Positions 16,858 to 25,932 of a stretch of DNA of 64,000 nt are shown piece after piece (within the stretch, counting starts at the first letter, position 1; every line of letters begins with the position of its first letter). The position numbers and the translations under genes are program-made. The DNA is from Mycobacteroides saopaulense (lineage in GTDB: Bacteria; Actinomycetota; Actinomycetes; Mycobacteriales; Mycobacteriaceae), in NCBI RefSeq assembly GCF_001456355.1, contig NZ_CP010271.1, forward strand, positions 4,340,001 to 4,404,000. The letters run 5' to 3'. The notes under the pieces were generated by a model that saw nothing but the letters and a program-made list of their open reading frames with translations, did no database searches and was not told the origin of the DNA.

Positions 16858-17616
16858 CTACTTGCCCTTCCATACAGGGGCACGCTTCTCGGCGAATGCC
16901 TTCGCGCCCTCCTTGGCGTCCTCGGACACGAAGATCGGCATCAGGATCTCGCCCTGCTTGGCAAATGCCTCCTCGGGTGCCCAGCTCGCCGACTCGATGA
17001 TGATGCGCTTGGTGGCCGCGACAGCCAGCGGACCGTTCGCGGTGATCTTGGTGGCCAGCTCCAGCGCGGTGTCCAGGGCCTGCCCGTCGTCGACGAGCCG
17101 GTTGATGAACCCGTACTTGGCGGCGTCCTCGGCGGTGAAGGAGTCGCCGGTGAGCGCAAGCTCCATGGCGACCTGATAGGGGATGCGATTCGGCAGACGC
17201 AGCAGGCCACCGGCCCCGGCCACCAGGCCGCGCTTGACCTCGGGGATACCGAACTTGGCGCTGCGGCCGGCCACCACCAGGTCGCAGGACAGCACCAGCT
17301 CGGTGCCACCGGCCAGGGCGAAGCCCTCCACTGCCGCGATGATCGGCTTGCGTGGCGGTACGTTGGTGAAGCCGAGACCGCGCTCGGACAGTACCGCCTC
17401 GCCACTCACGAAGGCCTTGAGATCCATTCCGGCGCAGAAGTTCCCACCCGCACCGGTGATGATGGCGACGGACAGGTCATCGGAGCTGTCCAGCTGATCC
17501 GCGGCCGCGGCAAGCCCCTGGCTGACGGCCCTGTTGACCGCGTTACGCGCGTCCGGTCGGTTGATGGTGATCAGTAGGACACGGTCACGCTGTTCGATCA
17601 GGACTTCGTCGGCCAT
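16858..17616 (-). CDS. echA1: Enoyl-CoA hydratase EchA1-type
   Basis: A 252-residue crotonase, ALLITINRPDARNAVNRAVS-type N-terminus with GGNFCAGMDLKAFVSGE (first oxyanion loop) and EGFALAGGTELVLSCDLVVA (second). Glu in FGIPEVKRGLVAGAGGLLRLP fits a catalytic acid. The sequence follows M. tuberculosis EchA1 (Rv0222) closely over its length. Expected to hydrate trans-2-enoyl-CoA in beta-oxidation. It lies 45 bp downstream of the APH-type kinase gene on the same strand and may share its transcript. Confidence 0.87.
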   Translation of the reverse strand: MADEVLIEQRDRVLLITINRPDARNAVNRAVSQGLAAAADQLDSSDDLSVAIITGAGGNFCAGMDLKAFVSGEAVLSERGLGFTNVPPRKPIIAAVEGFALAGGTELVLSCDLVVAGRSAKFGIPEVKRGLVAGAGGLLRLPNRIPYQVAMELALTGDSFTAEDAAKYGFINRLVDDGQALDTALELATKITANGPLAVAATKRIIIESASWAPEEAFAKQGEILMPIFVSEDAKEGAKAFAEKRAPVWKGK

Positions 17617-17661
17617 GGCATTCCTCCGGTAGTGAGCGAGTCGGTGAATTTGTACTTGATG

Positions 17662-18753
17662 CTAACCAGCAGTCGGAATCAGGCTGCGAGCCACCGAAAG
17701 CAGCCTGGGCACTCCCTCTTCCAGCTCAGCGAAGAACGGGTCGTCGGTGGTTCCGGCCAGATGCCGTTGGTAGGACACCTCCAGCAGCGTGGCGAGCTTC
17801 CATCCACCCAGCACCTGATAGTAGATCAAATCCTCTGGTGTCCAATAGCTTTGGTCTCCAGTACGCGCTGCTCGGTAGGCCTCGGCGATCTCGGCGTGGG
17901 AGGGGCAGCCTTCCTGCGCCGTCACCGAACCCGTGAGCTCCGTCATGGCGATCGGGCCACCCGGCTCAGGGGTCATGTACAGCAGGTACCCCAGATCCGC
18001 CAGCGGGTCACCGACTGTCGCCATCTCCCAGTCCAGCACCGCGGTGATCCGCGCCGTCGCCGGATCGACGAGCACGTTGTCCAGCTTGTAGTCGCCGTGC
18101 ACCACAGCCGACGGCCGATCTCCCGGATAGTTCTCGGTGAGCCATGTGGTGATGGCTGTGTGGTCCTCCAGATCGCGGCCGGTAGGCAGCTCTTTGATCG
18201 ATTCCCATTGCCCACCCCATGTCTTCAATTGCCGTGCTAGGTAACCGGATTCACGGCCCAGTTTGGCCTCGACCAACCGCATGGAATCGGCGTTGTGGAT
18301 CTCCGCCAGCGCAACGGCCAGGTCGAGCACCAGCTCGTGGCGCGCCGGGCCGACGAACCATTCCGGCGAGACGTCCCTGATCACCTCGCCTTCCTGACGC
18401 TCCATCAGATAAAACGGAGCGCCGAAGATGTCGGCATCGGTGCTGGCCAGGGTCACACGCGGCACGCGTACCGGCGCCGCGCTGAGCGCATCGAGCACTC
18501 GGTACTCGCGCATCACATCGTGGGCCCCGGCCTGTAGCCGCCCGAACGGCGGGCGTCGCATGATCCACTGCGTACCAGAGCTTCCCGTGACCACATAGGT
18601 CAGATTCGAATGCCCGGCCGAGAGCCTACGGATGCTGACCTCCTCCCCCAGCTCGCGGTTGAGGTACTCCAAAAGGCTCGCGGGAATGGCATCGGCATCC
18701 AGCGATTCCTCGCCGGCGGGACCATCAGAGTCAGCGGACACATCTTTGTGCAT
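17662..18753 (-). CDS. APH-family phosphotransferase (FadE36-like)
   Basis: A 363-residue aminoglycoside-phosphotransferase-fold kinase. The Brenner motif VVHGDYKLDNVLVD (catalytic Asp, Mg-binding Asn) and the metal-binding AVLDWEMATVGDP are intact. In mycobacteria and eukaryotes this subgroup is linked to acyl-CoA dehydrogenases (ACAD10/11-like), where it phosphorylates 4-hydroxyacyl-CoA; that role is likely here given the adjacent echA1 (inference). The N-terminal ~20 residues are acidic and probably disordered. ATG 18753 diverges from the NupG-like gene. Confidence 0.82.
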   Translation of the reverse strand: MHKDVSADSDGPAGEESLDADAIPASLLEYLNRELGEEVSIRRLSAGHSNLTYVVTGSSGTQWIMRRPPFGRLQAGAHDVMREYRVLDALSAAPVRVPRVTLASTDADIFGAPFYLMERQEGEVIRDVSPEWFVGPARHELVLDLAVALAEIHNADSMRLVEAKLGRESGYLARQLKTWGGQWESIKELPTGRDLEDHTAITTWLTENYPGDRPSAVVHGDYKLDNVLVDPATARITAVLDWEMATVGDPLADLGYLLYMTPEPGGPIAMTELTGSVTAQEGCPSHAEIAEAYRAARTGDQSYWTPEDLIYYQVLGGWKLATLLEVSYQRHLAGTTDDPFFAELEEGVPRLLSVARSLIPTAG

Positions 18754-18856
18754 GGGTCATGTTTACCTGACTCACCAAAGCCCGAGACAGCCACTATCGC
18801 GTTCCTTAACCGTTCGCGCTGCCAACTGGGCCGATGTCCCCCAGTATGAGAACCCA

Positions 18857-20137
18857 ATGAACCTCTCTGCCCGCCTCGTCGTCATGAACTTCCTGCAGTT
18901 TTTCGTGTGGGGAGCATGGCTGCTGACGCTCGGTGCCTACTGGTTCAACAACAAGCACTGGTCAGGGGCACACTTCGGCGCCACCTTCTCCACGATGGGT
19001 ATCGCCGCGATCCTCACGCCTCCGATCATGGGCGTGATCGCCGACAAATGGATCAACGCCGAAAAGCTCTACGGCATCGTGCATCTAGGCGGGGCAGCCG
19101 CACTTTTCAGCCTTCCCCTGGTGACCAGCCCCACCGTGTTCTTCTGGGTTCTGCTCCTGAACATGCTGTGTTACATGCCGTCGCTGTCGCTGGCCATCAC
19201 GGTCGCCTTCAACGCCCTCAAAAGCGCCGGCAAGGACACCGTCACCAGCTTCCCTCCCATCCGGGTGTGGGGCACCGTGGGATTCATCGCCGCACTACAT
19301 ACGGTGAGCCTGCTGGGGCTGGAAACCTCGACGGGCCAGTTCTACGTCGCCGGGACGGCGGCGCTGCTCCTCGGCCTCTACGCCTTCACCCTGCCGCCCT
19401 GCCGTCCAAAATTGGGCTCGCCGACGCTGGATCGCGCACACACCGCGGTCGCCGACAGATTCGGCCTCACCGCCTTCACGCTCTTTCGTGAGCGCAAGAT
19501 GGCGGTCTTCTTCATCTTCGCCATGCTGCTTGGCGGAGCCCTTCAACTCACCAACGCCTACGGCGACACGTTCCTGCATGATTTCGCCAACGTCGAGGAG
19601 TACAAGAACCTCTTCGCCGTCGAGCATCCGGCCATCATCATGTCCATCTCGCAAATCTCCGAGACTTTGTTCATCCTGGCCATCCCATTCTTCTTGCTCC
19701 GCTTCGGAATCAAGACGGTCATGCTCATGAGCATGGTGGCGTGGACCTTGCGTTTCGGACTGTTCGCCTACGGCAATCCCGGGGACGGGCTCTGGATGAT
19801 CGTACTGTCCTGCATCGTCTACGGCATGGCCTTCGATTTCTTCAACGTCTCAGGCCAGCTGTTCGTCGAGGACCAATGCGACCCCGCGATCCGGGCGAGT
19901 GCGCAGGGCCTGTTCATGCTCATGACCAACGGCGTAGGTGCCATGTTGGGCAGCCTCGTCAGCGGGGCTGTCATCGAGTACTTCTTCACCTACCCCGATG
20001 GCAGCAAGGATTGGCACGGCATCTGGCTCAGCTTCGCAGGGTACGCATTCGCCGTCACCGTCGCGTTCTTCGTGCTGTTTCGCCACAAACCGGGCGAAGG
20101 CGCCGACGAAAAGTCGACCGCTACCGTGGGGGTGTGA
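18857..20137 (+). CDS. Nucleoside:H+ symporter-like MFS permease (NupG family)
   Basis: A 426-residue, twelve-helix MFS protein. The N-terminus RLVVMNFLQFFVWGAWLLTLG and the WGTVGFIAA, GVGAMLGSLVSG segments match the NupG/XapB nucleoside symporter group. The ATG at 18857 places the first helix correctly; the open frame extends 75 codons upstream across the divergent promoter without family sequence. Its last codon and stop overlap the GTG start of ptpB (GTGTGA), so the two are translationally coupled. Substrates are probably nucleosides, by family only. Confidence 0.8.
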   Translation: MNLSARLVVMNFLQFFVWGAWLLTLGAYWFNNKHWSGAHFGATFSTMGIAAILTPPIMGVIADKWINAEKLYGIVHLGGAAALFSLPLVTSPTVFFWVLLLNMLCYMPSLSLAITVAFNALKSAGKDTVTSFPPIRVWGTVGFIAALHTVSLLGLETSTGQFYVAGTAALLLGLYAFTLPPCRPKLGSPTLDRAHTAVADRFGLTAFTLFRERKMAVFFIFAMLLGGALQLTNAYGDTFLHDFANVEEYKNLFAVEHPAIIMSISQISETLFILAIPFFLLRFGIKTVMLMSMVAWTLRFGLFAYGNPGDGLWMIVLSCIVYGMAFDFFNVSGQLFVEDQCDPAIRASAQGLFMLMTNGVGAMLGSLVSGAVIEYFFTYPDGSKDWHGIWLSFAGYAFAVTVAFFVLFRHKPGEGADEKSTATVGV

Positions 20138-20973
20138 CGATCTCCAGCGCCGCGACGACGGCGTCCTCCGAAAACAACCCAGACAACCCCGTAGAGGGCA
20201 TCTGGAACTTCCGGGACGTGGGCGGCGCGGATTCCCCCGTCACCATCCGGCCCGGAGTGCTGTTCCGATCCTCCGAGCTCAGCGGCCTGACCCCGGCAGG
20301 CGCCCAGACGCTACGAGCCTTCGGCGTCACCGACCTGTACGACTTGCGCAGCCCCACCGAGATCGCACGCACCGGATCGGACAGGGTGGACAGCGGAATC
20401 CGGGTACACGAAGTCCCGTTCGCCACCCCCGCGGCCGGCGAGGAGCGCGCCCCCCACGAGATCGCCTACCGGCAGATGATGATCGAAAGCATGACCGCGG
20501 GCCGCAGCCCGGACCCGGCGTCGCAGGTGAACTTCATGCTGGCCGAGTATCGCCGGTTCGTCGAACTCCCCGGCACACTGGTCGCCCTCAAGGCGGTAGC
20601 CAGTCAACTCGCCAGCGGTGCAACGGCTTTGGTTCACTGTGCGGCGGGCAAAGACCGAACCGGGCTCCTCGTCGGGTTAGTGCTGCACGCGGTGGGCGTC
20701 GACTACACCGACATCGCCGCCGACTACCTGCGCAGCAACGCGGCGATCGGTGCCATGCGGGCGCACATCTCGGCGCAGATGGAAGCCGCCGAACCCGAGC
20801 TGGCGCAGACCATGGCGGCCATGCTCTCCGATGAGGTGCTCGGTGTCCGCGAGGAATACCTCGATACCGGATTCAGCCAAGTCGCAAGTGTTTTCGGCAC
20901 ACCGGAGGCGATGCTGGTCGCGGCCGGGGTCGACGCGACAGGCCTCACGACGCTACGCGCCGCGCTTACCTAA
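20134..20973 (+). CDS. ptpB: Tyrosine/lipid phosphatase PtpB
   Basis: A 279-residue phosphatase with the P-loop VHCAAGKDRTG (catalytic Cys169, Arg175), the signature of M. tuberculosis PtpB (Rv0153c), a secreted phosphatase with activity on phosphotyrosine and phosphoinositides. The N-terminal WNFRDVGG and the helical lid region around residues 100-145 (APHEIAYRQMMIE) match. The start is the GTG at 20134, overlapping the permease stop; the longer open frame begins inside the permease gene. No signal peptide is seen, as in Rv0153c. It ends 15 bp from the convergent DUF456 gene. Confidence 0.9.
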   Translation: MTISSAATTASSENNPDNPVEGIWNFRDVGGADSPVTIRPGVLFRSSELSGLTPAGAQTLRAFGVTDLYDLRSPTEIARTGSDRVDSGIRVHEVPFATPAAGEERAPHEIAYRQMMIESMTAGRSPDPASQVNFMLAEYRRFVELPGTLVALKAVASQLASGATALVHCAAGKDRTGLLVGLVLHAVGVDYTDIAADYLRSNAAIGAMRAHISAQMEAAEPELAQTMAAMLSDEVLGVREEYLDTGFSQVASVFGTPEAMLVAAGVDATGLTTLRAALT

Positions 20974-20988
20974 ACTCTCGCCGCCTGC

Positions 20989-21468
20989 TCAGACCAGCAC
21001 AGCGCCGAGCCAGATTCCCGCCGAGACCATCGCACCCACCATCTCGATGCCGATCGACGTGGCCACCGCCTTCACCGCGGTGACGGTCGCTCCCCATGCC
21101 TGTTTCTGGCTGCTGCGACGAATGAACTCGGCGAGGTAGATACCGAGCACAAAGCCGATCACCAAGCCCACCACCGGAATTACGAAAAAGCCGACAATCG
21201 CCGCGATCCCGCCCACCACCAGACTGAGCGTGGGCACCCCGGCCTCGCGCATGCGCTGCGCGGGCCACACGTACTTGACCACCGTGGTCGCGGCGGCCAG
21301 CGCGACCACAATGCCGAGGACCACCCAACCCTTCGTGGTGGATTCGACAAGCGCCCAGACGCCGATGGACAGTACGACCAGTCCCGTGCCGGGAACCATC
21401 GGCACCACGATGCCGACCATTCCGATGGCGATTCCCAGGCCGACGAGCAGCAGCCCACCGATAGTCAT
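20989..21468 (-). CDS. DUF456 family membrane protein
   Basis: A 159-residue protein with about four transmembrane helices, MTIGGLLLVGLGIAIGMVGIVVPMVPGT as the family start and GFFVIPVVGLVIGFVLGIYLAE as the conserved Gly-rich segment. Function of DUF456 is unknown. It begins 11 bp after the stop of the mam gene and so extends the mce operon. A Gly-rich C-terminus (GAMVSAGIWLGAVLV) suggests oligomeric packing. Confidence 0.82.
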   Translation of the reverse strand: MTIGGLLLVGLGIAIGMVGIVVPMVPGTGLVVLSIGVWALVESTTKGWVVLGIVVALAAATTVVKYVWPAQRMREAGVPTLSLVVGGIAAIVGFFVIPVVGLVIGFVLGIYLAEFIRRSSQKQAWGATVTAVKAVATSIGIEMVGAMVSAGIWLGAVLV

Positions 21469-21479
21469 CGGATGAGGTT

Positions 21480-22205
21480 CTAGGTCAGCTCGACATCACT
21501 GGCAAGCCAGCGGCCATCGACCTTCTCCATCGTTATCTGAACGCGGCTGCGATCCATGCGCGCATCCGGAATCGCCACATTGGAGACCGCCTGATCGATG
21601 AACAGCAGCACCTCGACCTTGTCGGCGGTCGCCGACTTCACCGCGGAATCCACCACGACGCCGGTGGCCTTGGCCTTGTTCTCGATCATGACCTGGCGCA
21701 GCGTGGTGCTGGACTCGGAGTACTTCTTCTTGAAGTCACCGGTCGACCTGTCCAAGGTATTGCTGGAGCTCTCGTCAAGCTTGGTGCTGTCCACGTTGAT
21801 CATGACGTTGGCGAATTCCTGTGCCGCGGCCAGTGCCTCACGCGAGGACCGCTCCTCCGTACGCTGCTCTTCGTAGAGCCGACCGATGACGGCCGTTCCG
21901 GCGGCGATCGCGATCACCACCACCGCAGCAGCGGTCAAAGCCCAATGGCGCCCCTGCATGCGCTTCGGGCTCTTCTCCTCTTCATCGGGCTCGAGGCTGA
22001 TGTCTTCGTCGGCATCAGCAGAATCCTCCGGCTCCGCAGACTCCGCGGACTCCTTGGCAGCCGACTCCGCATCGACATCGGTGACTTCTTCGGCGGCGGC
22101 CGCTTCGGTTGGCGCGTCGGCCGTCGATTCGGCCTTCTCCGCGTCCGAAGTCACCGCGGACTCATCCGCCTTCTCGGCGTCCTTGCCGGCAGCGTCATCT
22201 GCCAT
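21480..22205 (-). CDS. Mce-associated membrane protein (Mam)
   Basis: A 241-residue protein with a very acidic, low-complexity N-terminal tail of about 80 residues (Glu/Ala/Asp-rich), one transmembrane helix (ALTAAAVVVIAIAAGTAVIG) and a C-terminal SnoaL/NTF2-like domain (EFANVMINVDSTKLDESSSN to MEKVDGRWLASDVELT). Mam proteins stabilise Mce transporters. It lies 45 bp downstream of mceF. The acidic tail is unusually long compared with the rest of the protein. Confidence 0.85.
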   Translation of the reverse strand: MADDAAGKDAEKADESAVTSDAEKAESTADAPTEAAAAEEVTDVDAESAAKESAESAEPEDSADADEDISLEPDEEEKSPKRMQGRHWALTAAAVVVIAIAAGTAVIGRLYEEQRTEERSSREALAAAQEFANVMINVDSTKLDESSSNTLDRSTGDFKKKYSESSTTLRQVMIENKAKATGVVVDSAVKSATADKVEVLLFIDQAVSNVAIPDARMDRSRVQITMEKVDGRWLASDVELT

Positions 22206-22250
22206 GGTTGTTGCTCCTTGCGCGTCTTGCTGATGCCTATCCGAACGCGC

Positions 22251-23609
22251 CTAGCGTCCGGTAGGTGGAGTATTGCCGAAACCGGGCGGCGGTGCAGGCG
22301 CCTCGGGAGGCAAGGGTGCGTCGCCTGGAATCGGGAGAGGCCACTGCGGTCCACCATACGGCGTGGGAACGCTCCACTTGCCGCGCGGCGTCGGATCGGA
22401 CACCTTGGCCAGGTCCGCGTTGGGCGGCGGGCCCGCGGTGTCGTCGTCGGCGGGACGCGGCGCGTTGCGCGCACCACGAACCAGCATCGCCGGATCGGGG
22501 TTGGCGCAGTAGGTGGAGTACAACGCCGGTTCGTAGAAGCTGGCGTCCGAGACCGGCTTGCGGGGCGTGGCGTAATCGCACGTGGGTCGCGGATACAGCA
22601 GGTCGGCAAGTGCCCAGACGGCGCCGTCGTGGAAGATCGACGCCGCGCTTTCCAGCATCGACCCACGCACCTCAGGCCCGGGGAACAACGCGTTGAGGGC
22701 CGGGACACGCACGTAGTTCAGCTGCGCGACCGTCGCGAGATTGCCCAGCAGTTGCACCATGGTGTCGGAGTTGTCGGTGAAAAGGTTGTCCACACCGTGA
22801 AGGGTCTGTGGAGCCCGCTCCAGCAGAGTCCGGAAACCGCCGTCCATCTTCTTCAGACCGGCGAAGGTGCTGCCCAATTGCTGACCGGTGGCGTCCAGAC
22901 CCGAGTTGAGGTCCACCAACGTGGAGAACGTCACCTTGCTGGACTTGAGCAGCGTCACCGTTTCCGGCAGTACGCCATCCAGGGTGGTGATCAGGAAGGT
23001 GCCGCCGTCGAAGATGTCGGCGAGCTTCTCCGGCCCCTGCGCACTGACCCCCAACTCCTTGCGCAGAGTGCTCAGCTTCTCGGTATCCAGCTGCGCCAGT
23101 AGACCATCGGAATCCGCCAGCACCTGCGCGAGCGTTATCGGGGTGGTCGCCTTGCCCAGCGCGACGATGCTGTTGTTCCCCAGAAAGGGGCCGTTGTTCG
23201 TCGTCGGCCGGAAATCGAGATACTGCTCGCCGGCCGGTGACAGGCCGGAAACCCTGACCTCGCTGTCGACCGGAAGCTTCACCGAACCCTCGATGGCCGC
23301 GGTCGCGACGACGCCGCCCTTCTCCAGTTTGACCGATTGCACCCGGCCGATCGGCACCCCGCGCAGGGTGACTTCCTGGTTCGGCAGCAACCCACCGGAT
23401 TCGTGCAGCTGCACCTTCACCTGGTAATCGGACTCGATCGGGTTCACCTTCAATGTCCCGAACATCACGTAGCCGACGCAGACGACGAGGATCGCCACCA
23501 AGCCGACAACCGACAGCCATTTCCAGCTGCGCTTGAACACGTCACCTATCGACAGCAGACCGCGCGATATCGATTCCAGCACGCCACCGGACTGCACGGG
23601 GGCGGTCAT
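22251..23609 (-). CDS. mceF: Mce family protein MceF
   Basis: A 452-residue exported protein, the sixth subunit of the Mce lipid importer. Helix SVVGLVAILVVCVGYVMFG anchors it, then an MlaD/Mce beta-barrel domain (about residues 60-135; LKVNPIESDYQVKVQLHES, GGLLPNQEVTLRGVPIGRV) and a long helical stretch. The C-terminus is Pro-rich (PPPNADLAKVSDPTPRGK to PPGFGNTPPTGR). ATG 23609 overlaps the mceE stop by four bases. Confidence 0.92.
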   Translation of the reverse strand: MTAPVQSGGVLESISRGLLSIGDVFKRSWKWLSVVGLVAILVVCVGYVMFGTLKVNPIESDYQVKVQLHESGGLLPNQEVTLRGVPIGRVQSVKLEKGGVVATAAIEGSVKLPVDSEVRVSGLSPAGEQYLDFRPTTNNGPFLGNNSIVALGKATTPITLAQVLADSDGLLAQLDTEKLSTLRKELGVSAQGPEKLADIFDGGTFLITTLDGVLPETVTLLKSSKVTFSTLVDLNSGLDATGQQLGSTFAGLKKMDGGFRTLLERAPQTLHGVDNLFTDNSDTMVQLLGNLATVAQLNYVRVPALNALFPGPEVRGSMLESAASIFHDGAVWALADLLYPRPTCDYATPRKPVSDASFYEPALYSTYCANPDPAMLVRGARNAPRPADDDTAGPPPNADLAKVSDPTPRGKWSVPTPYGGPQWPLPIPGDAPLPPEAPAPPPGFGNTPPTGR

Positions 23610-24793
23610 CGGCCGGGTCCTGGCTCAGGGGCGGGAGCAGGCGCGGGTTGTGGTTCCGGCTGCGGTGCCGGGGCGGGCGGATTCGGTCCCTGACCCACAA
23701 CGCGCTCCTGCAACCGGTACAGCGAGTATTTGAAGCTACCGACGAGATAACCCCAGTCAGCCTGCTTGGGACCGTGGAAAGTCGGGTCGCCCTTGTACCC
23801 GGCATCGGGCCAGTTACCGAGCGCCAGCTTGGCCATGTTGACGTCGACAGCCAGTGCACTGCCGGCATTGGCCTTGATCAATATCGGAAGCAGACGGTTC
23901 AGCGCGACCAGGCTCGTGTCCGGGCTCACCGTGACGTCGTTGAATCCCTTGGCGACCGTGTTGAAGTCGGCGATCATGCTGCGGGTGTCGGTGCCCTGAA
24001 TCGACGGGAACTTCGCCAGCTGATCCGAGATATGTCCGGCCGTGTTCGCGAGGTCGGTGACCTGATGCGGATCGATCGCCTTCAACGCGGGTGCACCGGA
24101 CTCCAGCAGATCGTTGATCGTCTTCTCCCGTGCCGAGAGCGTGGAGGCCAACTGCGAGGTCTTGTCCAGCGAGTTTTGGATCTGCGCGGACCGGCCGTTG
24201 AGCGTACCCATCAACTGGTCAGACTGCTTGACGATGTCACCGAACACGATGCCGTTACTGCCGTTACCGCCGGAGGACTTTCCTAGCCCGTTCACCACAT
24301 GTGTCAGGTTCCGGATCACCCCACCGTTGACGAGCACGGCCGCGGAAGCGAGCACTCCCTCGACCGTCGCGGCCGACGAGGTGTTGTCCAGGTCCAGCGT
24401 GCCGCCGTCTTTGAGCAGCTGACCGCTCGGCGTGGCCGGCGGGGTGACCGCCACGAAGACATCGCCCAGCGGAGTCGCCGTGCGCAATTGTGCAGTGGTC
24501 CCGACAGGCAATCGCACACCCTCGCGGATGCGCAGCTGGACCACCGCCACATAGTCGACGGCATCCATCGACTCGACCTCGCCGACGTCGGCGCCACCGA
24601 GGCGCACCTTCGCCTTGGCGGGCAGATTGAGCGCGTTGGCGAATCGCGCGGTCAATTTGTAGGACTGCGAGCCCATGTTAGGAGCCGGCAGCGGCAAACT
24701 GTCGAGTCCTGGTGGCGTGCAAGCAGATACGGCCAGTGCGCCGACTGTGGCCAGCGCGGCCAACCTGAGCTTGGAAATCTTCACCTCGCGCAT
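23606..24793 (-). CDS. mceE: Mce family lipoprotein MceE (LprK-like)
   Basis: A 395-residue Mce subunit with a lipoprotein signal ending LAVSAC, typical of the fifth gene of mce operons (LprK and relatives). The MlaD domain follows (SYKLTARFANALNLPAKAKV, RLGGADVGEVESMD). The C-terminus is a Pro/Glu/Ala repeat tail (PQPEPQPAPAPAPEPGPGR). I chose ATG 24793, giving a TGATG junction with the mceD stop; the frame is open to 24877 but those residues lack family sequence. Confidence 0.92.
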   Translation of the reverse strand: MREVKISKLRLAALATVGALAVSACTPPGLDSLPLPAPNMGSQSYKLTARFANALNLPAKAKVRLGGADVGEVESMDAVDYVAVVQLRIREGVRLPVGTTAQLRTATPLGDVFVAVTPPATPSGQLLKDGGTLDLDNTSSAATVEGVLASAAVLVNGGVIRNLTHVVNGLGKSSGGNGSNGIVFGDIVKQSDQLMGTLNGRSAQIQNSLDKTSQLASTLSAREKTINDLLESGAPALKAIDPHQVTDLANTAGHISDQLAKFPSIQGTDTRSMIADFNTVAKGFNDVTVSPDTSLVALNRLLPILIKANAGSALAVDVNMAKLALGNWPDAGYKGDPTFHGPKQADWGYLVGSFKYSLYRLQERVVGQGPNPPAPAPQPEPQPAPAPAPEPGPGR

Positions 24794-25932
24794 CACTGCC
24801 CCATCCTGGCCATGCCGTCGAGCATGTAGGTCAGCCCGAAGTCGGGACCATAATCGGCCATCGTCCCGGTGCTGCATCCGAGCTGCCGCAGACCCATCAT
24901 GTTGCAGATTTCCTTGGTGAACTGGCTCTCGAAGAGCAGCTTGTCCAACATCGGATGCAAGCGCAGCGACCCGTTGACCGGATCGATCGATCGATCGACG
25001 TTGTCCAGTAGTAGCGGCAGCAGATCCAGAGTCTCCTTGAGCTCACGCTGGTTATCGCTCAACGACTGCAGGGTGACATTGCTGTTCCCCAGGAGACCCT
25101 TGATGACATCGCGGTTTTTCTCGATGAGCTCCGCGGTGCTCTTCAAGACCTCGTTGGCCTTGCGACCCGTGTTCCCTGTGCCGAACCGTTCGGCGGCCAA
25201 CACGTCGGCAGTGCCGTGTACAGCCGAGCCGAACTGCCGAATTGCCTTGTCATTCTCATTCATTGCGTTCACCAAGGAGCTCACGCTCTTGATGATCGTG
25301 GTCAACTGATCCTTGGTCTCGGCGCCATCGGTGGTCATCTTCAACGCCTTGGACAGTTCGTCCAGCGCCGTCTTGACCTGCTCACCGTTACCGGCTGCTG
25401 CCTGAGCCCCGATATTGACCAGATCGGCGGCCGGACCGCCGCCCTTCCCGTCGCCCTTCATCGCTGAGGCGAGCTTGTCGACGGTGGCCAGCACGCGGTC
25501 GAATCCGACCGGGGTGCGGGTGCGATCCAGCGGAATAAGGTCGCCGTCCTTGAGCACCGGACCCTCGGTGTACGGCGGGCTCAGTGCGACGTGCCGGTCG
25601 GTGAGTACCGAGCTGGTGAAGGCCGCGGCGATGACGTTCGCCGGTACCTTCACGTCCTTGTCGACGTTGAACTTGACCTCGACATAGGTGCCCTTGGCCT
25701 CGACCGATTCGATCGCTCCCACCGGCAGCCCGAGCACCTCGACCACGTTGCCGACGAAAAGGCCCGAACCCTCATCGAATTGGGCGGTGACGGTGATCTT
25801 GTCGTCAACCACGCCGGCCTTGCGCAGACCCAGATAGCCACCGACAAGCGCCAGCACGACGAGCACCGACACCGCGCCGATCATGAACACCCGGCGGGCC
25901 GTGGACCCCTGCTGTGTCACGTTGATGCTCAT
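24793..25932 (-). CDS. mceD: Mce family protein MceD
   Basis: A 379-residue Mce protein, one transmembrane helix (FMIGAVSVLVVLALVGGYLGL), an MlaD domain (FDEGSGLFVGNVVEVLGLPV and VEAKGTYVEVKFNVDKDVKV) and a long helical region with coiled-coil character. It is the fourth ring subunit of the importer. Its ATG at 25932 overlaps the mceC stop in ATGA; an upstream ATG at 25965 is not supported by the family alignment. Confidence 0.92.
   Translation of the reverse strand: MSINVTQQGSTARRVFMIGAVSVLVVLALVGGYLGLRKAGVVDDKITVTAQFDEGSGLFVGNVVEVLGLPVGAIESVEAKGTYVEVKFNVDKDVKVPANVIAAAFTSSVLTDRHVALSPPYTEGPVLKDGDLIPLDRTRTPVGFDRVLATVDKLASAMKGDGKGGGPAADLVNIGAQAAAGNGEQVKTALDELSKALKMTTDGAETKDQLTTIIKSVSSLVNAMNENDKAIRQFGSAVHGTADVLAAERFGTGNTGRKANEVLKSTAELIEKNRDVIKGLLGNSNVTLQSLSDNQRELKETLDLLPLLLDNVDRSIDPVNGSLRLHPMLDKLLFESQFTKEICNMMGLRQLGCSTGTMADYGPDFGLTYMLDGMARMGQ

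Noticed and set aside
19741..20133. Long N-terminal extension of the ptpB frame
   Set aside because: It runs inside the permease gene with Arg/His-rich sequence and no family match; the GTG at 20134 fits the family start.
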